Of a stretch of DNA of 64,000 nt, positions 48,882-59,742 are shown piece after piece (the stretch's first letter is position 1; every line of letters starts with the position of its first letter). The translations under genes were made by a program, and so were the position numbers. The stretch lies in assembly GCA_030562195.1 (NCBI GenBank), contig JAUJPP010000007.1:19155769-19219768 (forward strand), given 5' to 3'. Under the pieces are notes generated by a model. It was given only the letters and a program-made list of their open reading frames with translations. It made no database searches and was not told the DNA's origin. This stretch comes from Nipponacmea schrenckii. Its lineage: Eukaryota > Mollusca > Gastropoda > Lottiidae.

Positions 48882-51800
48882 GTAGGCCTATCCGTCCATT
48901 CAATTGTTCTTTTACATTACAATGCAGTTGGCTTTTCAAGTCTCTCAAAGTTATCATAACTGAAGTTGTAGCATATATCTTTTATTATCATTTTTCAGTA
49001 GATTTTTTCAACCCAAGCATGATTTTTTACAGTAAGTTAAAAAAAAAATCGTCTGCTATTATAATTTAGATAGGGTTAAAGGGTCAAGATCATAGTATCA
49101 TGTTAAGGTCAAGGTTATATGTGACTCCATTGCCAAGTCTGAAATATTATTTGAAGAAAACTTGCAAATATCGCCCATTTTCTACACTACCAATGGCTGA
49201 ATATACTCTTGTACTCGTAAGACACGGGGAGAGCGAGTGGAACAAAAGTAACCAGTTTACTGGTTGGTACGACTGTGATTTAACTGAGAAAGGGGTGGCT
49301 GAAGCCAAATTTGCTGGAAAGGTACCATTTGACCTCCACTTCACTTGTTATTAATGGTTTATCATTACTTAGTAGACTACCATTACTTTGGGATAAAATT
49401 GTATTGATCTTAGTAGTTTTTACTACAATCAGAAAGCACAGTCAATCTATAGGCTACGGTACTTCACAGAATTGGAGGTTTAAACAATATAGACAATGGC
49501 ACAGACAACAGCCAGGTTTATACATGTTTGTCATCCAAAATGCCAAGTGCAGACAACACATCACTGCTACATTCTGGATTCTAGTCATTTGCAGAGTGTG
49601 GATGACATGTTCTACCTTATCGCAATTCAATTATTGATGATAGGGCTTGCAATTTCCATTGTATTACTATGTGTCAATCATAATATCATTGGTATATCTA
49701 GGCTCTAAAGACTATAGGCCAACAATGACTAGGAACAATCTGTGAATGTGACAGTTTCCAAATAGAACTTAATTATAGAAAACATCTGATACAAAGTTAT
49801 AAGTTAGTCTTATCAGTCAAATACAATCTACTCTATAAATCCCATAGTTTTCACATCATTTTCTATCATGAGGATGTCATCATTAACCCATAAGGTGCAG
49901 AAAGGTAGTGCATGTAACATTTAGTGCAGAATACAGATCCTGTAACATATTTTTTTTATGAAAATGACTGATCAGTACAAACAATGATTTCATGTAACTT
50001 CCTTAAGTGGCATTTAGTAATTGGTAGATACAGTAACTGAACACAATTTTATGGAGTATCCTTGTTGAAAAGTCTCAAGTAATTTAATAGAGTAAATGTT
50101 TTCCATAAAATTGTGTCCAGGTAATGATTCCATACTTTATCACTGTAGGCCTACTGATATATGTACTATGAGTTCAGTTAGAGCTGAAGAGAAAAAAATC
50201 AGACATTGATCAGATTGATATATATTACAGGCTTTAAAAGAAAAGGGTTACACCTTTGATGTGGCTTTTACCAGCGTTTTGAAAAGAGCCATTAAAACTT
50301 TATACTTTGTCCAAGATGAGTTAGATCTTCACTGGCTTCCTGTCCACAGACATTGGAGATTGAATGAGAGACATTATGGAGCTTTACAAGGGTTAAATAA
50401 AGCTGAAACAGCTGAAAAATATGGCAATGAACAAGTTCATGTAAGTTCCTCACTCCTTATACCAGTATGTCGAAACTAACAGCCCATTTGCTGATGTTAT
50501 GCAAGTGAAGGATATGAGCCAGTCAGATTTCATTGACACTTGGATTGCAAGTCATAACATATTAGAACTGTTTTTCTAGTCATTATAGGCTGAATCTTAT
50601 TTGTTATTTGCAAAATTTATAATTAAAAGACATTTAAACTCTTAAACCTTGCCCTTTGACATTGTACGAATACATCTTAAATAAGCTTGATGCCATTGTC
50701 ATCTGATTTGAATGATACATGGAATGCTTATGTATAAGATCTCAGGATTCATCTGACAATTTCTAAGATAATTGATGAACTCTTAGCCAAACAAAGAAGA
50801 ATCTTCTTTAGCAGCTACAGTTGATATATGTTACCTTACCTTGCAAGCTATTTTGATTCCTGTTTGAATTGTTACAGAATTTATCAAGATTGAATTTGTA
50901 TGTTACTGGATACTTGTATGTTCCCTCAAATTGTGTAATATATTTGTTATAGATATGGAGAAGATCCTATGATACTCCACCCCCAGCATTAACACCAGAT
51001 GATGAAAGATGGTCTGGTCGAGATAAAAGATATGCTGTAAGCTATATTGGTTGTTATTAAGTATTATGTCTATAGCTGTATTCAAGAGTCTGTTTTTGCT
51101 TTAGGTCCATATCAAGATCAAAAATTTGTATTTGAGATTTCAGATGACAAGCATCCTGAAGTGATCAACATCTTTGACTTTATCTTCTTATCTATCAGAA
51201 GATCTTTGAATAATCTGGACTTAAGCACATGTCTTAAAAGAGATGTTTCGACTTGTCTCGAAATGTGGCCTAGATATAAAAAACAAAATTCTACATGACA
51301 AACTTCTGGAGGGATGAAGGCTGAACTATGTCAACTGTCTGAAGATAATATTGTGTAAAACTCTGAATAACCATATGTTTCAATACTGGACCAGTAAGGA
51401 AATATAACAGTACAGTTTCATTCCAATGTATTTTCAGTGCTTGATAAAAAATGAAAAAGGGTATTTGTTGAAAATTTCAGGATTTAGACAGCAGCTGTGT
51501 ACCGGCCTGTGAATGTTTAAAAGATACAGTAGCTAGAGTTTTACCATATTGGTATGATAACATAGTTCCTGCTATCAAGGTATGCTATTATGTGATAACT
51601 GTAGTAAGAAATTTACAGCAAACTGGAGAAGGGGGCTTACAAGCATATTGTTTTCAACAGCAAAAAATTTAAGAATTGCTCAATAAATTTGCGTATATGT
51701 TCATAGATTGACAGCTTGAGCTGGTTTTTTTGTTTTTGTTTTTTTTTTAATGTTAATTTGAAGTTATCCACTAACTTTGAAACAATGATGTTTGTAATAA

Positions 51801-52787
51801 ATCATTTCCCATAATTTCAGTCTGGCAAGCGAGTTGTTATTTCTGCTCATGGTAATAGTTTAAGAGCCTTGGTGAAATACCTGGATAATATGACTGATGA
51901 TGCTATCTTAGGCTTTGAATATACCTACAGGTAAGCAGTATAGAATTATACTAGTTGTCATAGACCTGTATTAGACTGGTTATGTTTTTTCACATATCGC
52001 CAATTTTTCCCTAATTGAGTTTTGGAAAATGGAAAATTAGAGAATGTCCAATATCAGAAAATGGCAAATAATAAAGGTTGATATTTATGGAAAAGGGGCA
52101 ATACAGGAATGAGGCAAAATGGGAATTGGCAATATAGGAAAGCATGTAATTTTAATTTGGTTAAAGAATCAACAAATATAGCTCTTGAATGTAGGGCTTG
52201 GTAAAAGGGATTAGAAAGAGGCCATCTTAAAAACAACTATATGTATCTGGGACAATTATAGGATCAATTTGCACCATTCCAATTAACAACCCCCTGCCCG
52301 TGGTTCCTGTTATTCTACTAGAATAAAGTGTTTGATGATTTTACTAAAGGCAAAGGCTTTTAAGTGATACAAGCATTTTTAGCAATTAGTGACATCATCA
52401 TACAGTTGGTTGTAGCTGAATTGCAGGAACACCAGATGTCTTATTAAAAATTGCAATGGTGAAAACTCTATTACTATGAGTGTACACAACACACATTAAA
52501 TATCTTTCAACATCTTAAAGTAATGGTGAACAGACAAGGGTGAGCTAAACATCATATTATTTCTCTTTCTGATAATACTTCCAACCATTCAATTGTTTTA
52601 TGTTGATGAAAGATGCTTCATTTGTCTTAATTACTTAAATGTTTATTATCTCCCTTGGATTGTAGGTATTCCATTGGTCTATAAACTAGATAAGGATCTG
52701 AAACCAGTAGAACATTTCTATGTAGCAGATGAAGAGAAAGTTAAAGCAGCTATGGATAAAGTGGCAAATCAAGGAAAAGCTAAATAA
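48753..52787 (+). CDS. PGAM: Phosphoglycerate mutase, cofactor-dependent (PGAM), with two alternative first exons and a broken exon 5
   Basis: 2,3-bisphosphoglycerate-dependent mutase, interconverting 3- and 2-phosphoglycerate in glycolysis. Coding exons: 1a 48753-48881 or 1b 49193-49321 (in-frame from 49100), then 50231-50440, 50953-51036, 51481-51579, 51821-51930, 52666-52787. Catalytic motifs: [10 protein letters not shown] (phosphohistidine His), LNERHYG (acid), and [14 protein letters not shown] (second His). Exons 1a and 1b both end at phase 0 and fit exon 2. Exon 5 as given leaves phase 2, while exon 6 needs phase 1. Reading one base fewer in the T run 51914-51916 restores the family sequence [13 protein letters not shown] across the junction. 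With that, the protein is 250 aa (family ~254). This is either a sequencing or assembly indel or a real inactivating mutation. AATAAA follows at 53063-53068. Confidence 0.88.
49100..49321 (+). other. PGAM: PGAM alternative first coding exon 1b with a presequence-like extension
   Basis: The core (49193-49321) encodes [20 protein letters not shown] through FAGK, with donor GTACCA. An in-frame ATG at 49100 adds 31 residues, starting [20 protein letters not shown] and ending YRPFSTLP. The extension has seven Arg/Lys, many Leu/Tyr/Ser and no acidic residue, the composition of a mitochondrial targeting presequence. Use of the upstream ATG is an inference, as the initiation site is not visible from sequence alone. 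Confidence 0.65.
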
Positions 52788-53924
52788 TTCTGTGAATTAA
52801 TCCTGGAGGGATAGCTTTACAAACTAACAACCTACACTATCAGTTGGCAGAATGTTATGACTATCTCTCTGTTACTTTTGTTGTTATTTGTAAAATGTAA
52901 CTCTTGTATCTGTTTCTAATATTTTGTTTTCTAACACTTAAAATATTCCTGTCATAGATTTAGAATTAATGTTGCACAAAAATGGACAACATAAAAACAG
53001 TTTTTTTTAGTTTTTTTTTGGTTAACAACCTCTACTCAGTGCTAGAATAATCTAATAGTGTTAATAAAAATTTGTGATGTATTTATAAATGATGTTTATT
53101 TATTAAATAATAAACAAGTACAAAAATATACATGAAGAGTTCTTCAAAAACAAAAGAAAGCATTTGGTATTTGATTAATAAATATAAATTATGTACATGA
53201 ATTTTAAAATAAGAATACATTAAACTGTAAATAAATTGAGTGGGAGATTCAGAAGCTTTGGTAATAATTCAAGATAATATCTTGTTAGGATTTCAGTTTA
53301 TAGGTTTAGTATTCACAACAAATTGGTTCCTTCTTACCAAAATTGTGGCCCAGACCAGCCTGGACTTATTTATATATATCAATAAAATATGAAAGCTGCA
53401 AGATCAAGGCAGTCATTTAACAAATAATAAAAGGTATAAGATATTTTTTGGCAGGGCATTCATGACTAAATCTTACGTTTTTTTAACAATATACACTACA
53501 TGTAGTTGTCAGCTTCTATATATTATATCCTTGCTTTCAGGAATATACTTGTGTAATAGAATGGAATGGTATAAATTATACACCTATTTAGGATTGTTAT
53601 TTCTTACTTATTTATTCAGGTATAAATAGTTTCTTGCAACTTTTGTTTGTTTTTCTTAACTTGATATAAGTTGAAACCCACATACAAAATAATGATTTTT
53701 TCAATTCATTTCTGAAGCTTGGTTGATCTGTCCAAACCAGCCGACAGATGGTTTTCATAAAATCGTCAGAATGATGCCATGACAATGAATATATATTTTA
53801 ACAACTTTAAATATTATTGAGCAATTCCCCTCCATTAGTATTCAAATATAAGTGGTGCACAGGAAGTAAATAAATAAAAAGCAAATACAATTCACAAATT
53901 TTACAAAAACGTCACATTTAAAAC
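52788..53924. other. 3' region of PGAM
   Basis: 3' UTR with AATAAA at 53063-53068 and a second AATAAA-containing AT-rich patch just after (53100-53115). No coding signal. It grades into the tandem array that starts near 53925. Confidence 0.5.
53063..53068 (+). terminator. PGAM polyadenylation signal
   Basis: AATAAA about 275 bases after the PGAM stop codon. Confidence 0.5.
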
Positions 53925-55085
53925 GAATTGTGACAAAAGTAAATATGTAAAATACATCACGCTTGGAAACGACGTAAGCAATGACGCGGTCAAAAACGAA
54001 TTGTGACAAATACAAGTAAATAACCTCACATTAAACAAGTAATCGTGACGTAAATAACGACAATTTAAATGGTGAAATTATTAAAGTAAATCAAGCCACA
54101 TTTAAAAGTGTAAATAATGCCACATTAGGATACCAATTATGACGCTTCAACATGTAAATAACGACACATTAAGAAACTAATTATGACATGTAAATAACGA
54201 CACATTTACAAACTAATGTGAAGTTATGGATGTAAATAACGATACATTTAGAAGGTAAATGTAACAGTGAAAGTAAATAACGGCACATTTACAAACAAAA
54301 CGTGACTTTTATTATATACTGTACATGTGAATGTAAATAAAACATTTAGAAACTAATTGTGATATAATGTAGATAACGGCACTTTATTGTTACATGCCTT
54401 AATGTAAGTAACGGCACATTTTAAACAAAATTGTGTCTTAAATAACTATACTACTCTTTTGTCAAACCGATTATTGAAATTATAGATGTAGATAATGTTA
54501 CATTAGAAAGTGTAAATAACGTCTCAATTAAAAATGAAAATAAAGTCACATTTAAAAATGTAAATAACGTCACATTTAGAAATGTAAATAATATCACATT
54601 TAAAAATGTAGATAACCTACATTTAAAAATGTAAATAATGTCACATTTGAAAATGTAAATAACGTCACATGTTAAAATGTAAATAACGGCCCATTTAAAA
54701 ATGTGAATAACGTCACAGTAAATAACGACACATTTAAAAATATTAATAACGTCACAGTAAATAACGACACATTTAAAAATGTGAATAACGTCACAGTAAA
54801 TAACAGCCCATTTAAAAATGTGAATAACGTCACAGTAAATAACGGCACATTTAAAAATATAAATAATGTCACATTTGAAAATGTAAATAACGGCACATTT
54901 AAAAATATAAATAATGTCACATTTGAAAATGTAAATAACGTCACAAGTTAAAATGTAAATGACGTCAAATTTAAAAATATAAATAACGGCCCATTTAAAA
55001 ATGTGAATAACGTCACAGTAAATAACGACACATTTAAAAATATTAATAACGGCACATTTAGAAACTGATTGTGACCTTATGAATG
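53925..55085. repeat. 24-bp tandem array rich in TGACGT half-sites
   Basis: Units read GTAAATAACGTCACATTT followed by AAAAAT. They are regular between about 54470 and 55070 and increasingly degenerate back to 53925. Some units are merged into a 39-bp composite with GTGAATAACGTCACAG and GTAAATAACGACAC. Because 24 and 39 are multiples of three, false ORFs appear on both strands (54672-54951). About ten units keep ACGTCA (complement TGACGT, the CRE half-site), and a full TGACGTCA occurs at about 54959-54966. Confidence 0.9.
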
Positions 55086-55351
55086 TAATAACTGCACATT
55101 TATAAAAGTTGAAAGTATCATAATTGAATATGACATCAGACTAATTCGCAAAAAAATATCGTCTCCCAAATTGTTTGGATGTATCCACGGATTATGCACC
55201 AAGCACGTTACATAATATGCTGTAAAAGCGTCATATGCTTTGCAAAGAGGTGAAGAATGCTATCTATAATTATTATGATATTATAGTGTATTATGCCTTG
55301 TAAGTACATGTCTATAAATATCACCATAGTATTGTCCTCAGCCGGATAGTC

Positions 55352-55972
55352 TCAAGAAGCCATGTACGTGCTGAAATATATCACCAAGAAAAATATACAA
55401 GCGTAAAGAACTATTGAAATAACTGTTCCTAATATGAAACATATTGTACCTCGTCGACCATATTTGTGTGCCAAGATGTCATTTCCCAGTTGATATTCCT
55501 TATCCGACATTTCCATAAATTTCACCGCTGGCATACAACAGAAAAACACGAAGTAAAAACAACAAGCACACCAGAAGATACTGTGGATTTTATGGTTAAT
55601 TTTGTTGTACGGATTTGGAAGTATGCTGGCAGTAGACGATGAAGAAACCATTGCATCGAGTGGAGATTTCTTGTTCATATTTATGCCAGATGTTGAAGGA
55701 TGTCCTCCACTTTCCATGAAAACATCATCTGAATGACTAGAATCACGCGAAGTCATTCTACTCAACTTTCTCTGGGATTGCGATGGGTAGTAAGATTCTG
55801 AGAAAGACAGTTTTCCAAAGTCCATAGCGCCATCCATGATTTCTGAGATACTTGATAGCCTCCGTGCTTGATGATGGGTTGGTATATCACTGCTGGTACT
55901 GGAAGTTCTATAGCGATTGTTATAGGATGGATGTCTTTCCAATCCATGATGTGATGTCTCATTTGACGCCAT
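55352..55972 (-). CDS. Two-TM CD225/dispanin-like membrane protein, 206 aa
   Basis: Single coding exon. The ATG (55972) lies six codons or fewer after a TTTTCAG acceptor, so a 5'-UTR intron with a non-coding upstream exon is likely. Residues 1-120 are polar, Ser/His-rich and probably disordered and cytosolic. Residues 131-150 (SIFWCACCFYFVFFCCMPAV) form a cysteine-rich first membrane segment. Next comes a short loop with KEYQLGNDILAHKYGRRG, then a second TM (about 174-200). The order SIF..CC, a loop with G-D and A..S/K-type spacing, then a glycine-containing TM, fits CD225/dispanin proteins (IFITM, TMEM91 and PRRT relatives). Those shape membrane fusion or synapses; the exact subfamily is not recognised. 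The gene lies between two large tandem arrays. Confidence 0.6.
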   Translation of the reverse strand: MASNETSHHGLERHPSYNNRYRTSSTSSDIPTHHQARRLSSISEIMDGAMDFGKLSFSESYYPSQSQRKLSRMTSRDSSHSDDVFMESGGHPSTSGINMNKKSPLDAMVSSSSTASILPNPYNKINHKIHSIFWCACCFYFVFFCCMPAVKFMEMSDKEYQLGNDILAHKYGRRGTICFILGTVISIVLYACIFFLVIYFSTYMAS

Positions 55973-56039
55973 TATTAATCTGAAAATAGAGGAATATTTT
56001 CAAATTTAATCTAATTAAGTTTATCCAACAGTCTTACAT

Positions 56040-57065
56040 ATGTAATGAGGAGTCTTACGAAATTCTTCAAAGATCTTTTTTATCAAAATTTCCTACAAGT
56101 TTAGTTTATCCAAGTGTTTTACATGATTATCCTTTAGTCTTGCAAGTTTATCAAAGACTCATATAAGTTTATCCAAGAATCTAAAATGTTATCCGGAAGA
56201 TTTACAAGTTTATTCTTAAGTCGTACAATTTTATCTAAGAGTCTTACTAGTATACCTAAGAGTGTTACAAATTTATTCCAGCGTTTTTCAAGTTTATCCT
56301 TAAGTCGTATAAGTTTACCCAAGAGTTTGAAAAGTTTATCCATTAACCTCCCAAGTTTGTCAAAGTTTATCCTATAGTCTTACAAGTATATCTAAGAGTC
56401 TTACAAGTTTATCCTGGAGTTTGACAAGTTTATAAAAGACCCTTACAAGTTTATTCCAGTGTGTTATAAGTTTATCCAAGAGTTTTACAATTATAACCAA
56501 AAGTCTGACAAGTATATCCTATAGTCCTACAAGTTTATTCCAGTGTGTTATAAGTTTATCCAAGAGTTTTACAATTATAAACAAAAGTCTGACAAGTATA
56601 TCCTATAGTCTTACAACTTTTTTCCAGTGTGTTATAAGTTTATCCAAGAGTTTTACAATTATAAACAAAAGTCTGACAAGTATATCCTATAGTCCTACAA
56701 GTTTATTCCAGTGTGTTATAAGTTTATCCAAAAGTTTTACAATTATAAACAAAAGTCTGACAAGTATATCCTATTGTCTTACAAGTTTATTCCAGTGTGT
56801 TATAAGTTTATCCAAGAGTTTTACAATTATAAACAAAAGTCTGACAAGTATATCCTATTGTCTTACAAGTTTATTCCAGTGTGTTATAAGTTTATCCAAG
56901 AGTTTTACAATTATAAACAAAAGTCTGACAAGTATATCCACGAGTCAAAGTTTATCCTATAGTCTTAAAAGTTTATCCTTTAGTCTTACAAATATTATCA
57001 AGAGTCTTACAAGTTTATCCTAGAGTGTTACAAGTACATTTACGAGTCTTAACATTTTATCCATG
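56040..57065. repeat. 21-bp tandem array with embedded 84-bp higher-order repeat
   Basis: Monomers read ACAAGTTTATCCAAGAGTCT plus T. From 56447 to about 56950 four monomer types form an 84-bp unit repeated six times (starts at 56447, 56531, 56615, 56699, 56783, 56867), nearly identical. The flanking monomers are diverged. The 21-bp period preserves frame, so open frames at 56134-56377 and 56711-56962 are artefacts. It lies just upstream of the dispanin-like ORF, in its 5' intron or promoter. Confidence 0.93.
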
Positions 57066-59690
57066 GGTTTAATTAGGGTTTGGTCTATAAACCATCCTTG
57101 TCAGACAATATTCGCTATAATCATAATATTCTTTAAGGCATGACAACCGGGATGGGATATCCTACAATGTATCAGACCCTACAATATTGAAAATAATGTT
57201 TATTAGCCCATAAGGGTCGAGTTAAGTATTAATCTATGATACTAATTAATATTTAGGCCAATTTTACACACACCATGGCTATAATCATATATCAGAATTT
57301 ATGTGTTTTCCAAAATATAGGAAACTAAACAACTCCACAAATTCATAATATTTCCAAAAGTCTCCAATATGTGGTGCCGAATCGAAGTCCATCTACAATA
57401 TATATTTAGAGTAAGCAATTGTGCTGGATTCTAATTTAGTGTGTAGATAAAATTTAGTATCTTATAAAAGGTTGTGTCAAATCATCCTCAATCGACTCTG
57501 TAGGAAATTAAAATTCCTATCCTATGAAATTTTAATCCCCTTCAAAACCCTTAAAACATTACCATGAGAATTTATTCATCCATAATTCATCCCACATAAG
57601 CTCTTTCCCACCCTTAAAATCTAGTCGACATCTTTCACAGTCGAAGATAAAAGGCGAAATTTTACCTTGAAATTCCGTACAGTACAGAACAGTATACTAT
57701 AGATTTATAATACTGTTAGACAAAATAAATCCGCACTTAACTTAAACTTGTTCTTAGGTATATAAGAAGAAAATAACTAAATAAAGAAAGTTACGGCAAA
57801 TAACCCACACTTATTTCTTACGTCACTTTAGGGACAATCCCAGTTCAGGTGTTGATATTGCCCTGTGTATATTGATAAATCCGGTCTGATCGTGTATAAA
57901 GAAACAATATAAGGGCAGAGGTTATTATTCTCAAGTTATTATATACCACACCTTAATTTACCTTTCTGACTGCCAAATATATCGTGTGAATTATCATATA
58001 AACATGCATTTCATTATTATTAACCAGTTATTCGAGTACAGTACCTTTATATATGAGAAACTTACATTTATAATACTGTATATTGAATTCTGAAAAAGAT
58101 TTGAAAGAAAGAGGGTTAGCAAAATATTATATTTACGACTAGGGTTCACGAAGATCTCATCTATCCCAATTGGTCAACAGGCGTCCTCAAATGGTGCAAA
58201 AGATTAAATCCCTATGTATATACATGTAAAGCGATTATTTTCGCACCGGACGAAGGAGCATATGGTTGGACTTTGACCAAGTCTCTTTGACATTTAACTC
58301 TCCAGAATTATCCATATTTATTTACAACGACTTAAATCATTAGTAAAGATGACTTTTTCAAGATTAGCGGGGTTAGATTTCAAGAACACCATGATGTTTG
58401 GCGTAAACAAGTAAACGAACTGATATCAAGATTCAATCCCGCCTTCTTTCTTTTTTATAATCTTTAGACAATAAATAAAGAACAATTTGAAATAACGTCA
58501 ATCGGTGATTCGTGAATTATGGAGATATTTTGTTTACTGAATTTGTCACGGTAGAAGATACGAGTTACAATTGATAATGTATTAAATATATATCCACTAG
58601 AGAAATCTTTATAAATGATGAAAACATGATCTAGGCGTTGGCAATATTTTATTAATAATGGGCCTTGGAAAAGCCATCGGAATTCGGGAGGAGATGAATT
58701 TTAGACATTAAGAGGGTTTCATTACACGGAAATTGACTGTTCGACATGGTTCAAATAGCGCCACTGTATGTACTTAAAAAAAACATATCGAGGTCCTGCT
58801 GAAGCACATGCTTATGTCTAAATGGTAAGGTTATCTTGACCAAGAAAGATGATAGAGATGAGACCGACAAGATTAGTCTGTTATATTACCATATACATGT
58901 GGATGTAAAAGCAGACATGTTTAGGATGAAATCATTGTAGGCTGAATAAACTAAACCATGAACGGGGGGCTACGTCCCTTGACTAATTAATAAAAACTGT
59001 CAAAGTTGCAAATTGATATAATTAATAAACTGATGGCATATTGAAAAATTAAATTATCAATAATAAAGGAGTAATATCTACCATATATATCACTCTTTGT
59101 TTCGTGGTATAATTTCTGGCGAAGGTACAGATCACAGGCAATTACCAACTCCCCCCCCCCCCTTCACCCCTCGCACCAAAAAATTGATTTGGATGCCCTC
59201 CGAACAATCAAGCCTACGAGGTTGTTCCCCCTGCCGCCCCCTCTCCTCCTCTTTTTGAGCCGCCAAAGCCGACCGTGGTCCATCCCTTAATATTTTCTTT
59301 CTTTATTTAATAAAGCATCATCTGAAATGTCATGACGCGGTGATTCGTAGATATTGTAAGAATAGGAAATTTGAGATAATTAGATGTGAGTTACTATTGA
59401 TAATATGTTAATGTCGTGTGTAGAACATGTATAGCGTTATTCATACCTTGAGGACACATTGTAATGATATATCACATAATGACATACACAATTGTCACTC
59501 ACTTTGACATATGAAACTTCGTTTACGTCAGTGTGATCCATTTTCCATGAAAACAGTTTTAACAGATATATTGTGGGGATTTTTCCTTCATATAAAAAAC
59601 TAAAAATAGATATACAAATAAGTAAATTTGATTTCGCCCGGACTACCGTTAGTTAGTTGTGAAGAATGTATCCTGTTTCTATATACTTCC
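57066..59690. other. Intergenic stretch without recognised gene
   Basis: It holds the probable 5' end of the dispanin-like gene, poly-C (about 59151-59162) and otherwise unique AT-rich sequence. I see no exon-like ORF with family content. Confidence 0.4.
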
Positions 59691-59698
59691 TATAAAAG
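59691..59698 (+). promoter_or_regulatory. TATA box of the protease-like gene
   Basis: TATAAAAG lies 52 bases upstream of the ATG at 59743. The 5' UTR would be only about 15-25 bases, typical of compact inducible or intronless genes. Confidence 0.5.
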
Positions 59699-59742
59699 TC
59701 TTTGATTCAAATTCAAGTATTTAGATCTCACTTGTTTGCGAC

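Noticed and set aside
54672..54951. Complementary ORFs of 82-90 codons on both strands
   Set aside because: By-product of 24/39-bp repeats whose period is a multiple of three.
56134..56962. Several ORFs with repeated YKFIQ-type motifs on both strands
   Set aside because: By-product of the 21-bp/84-bp array.
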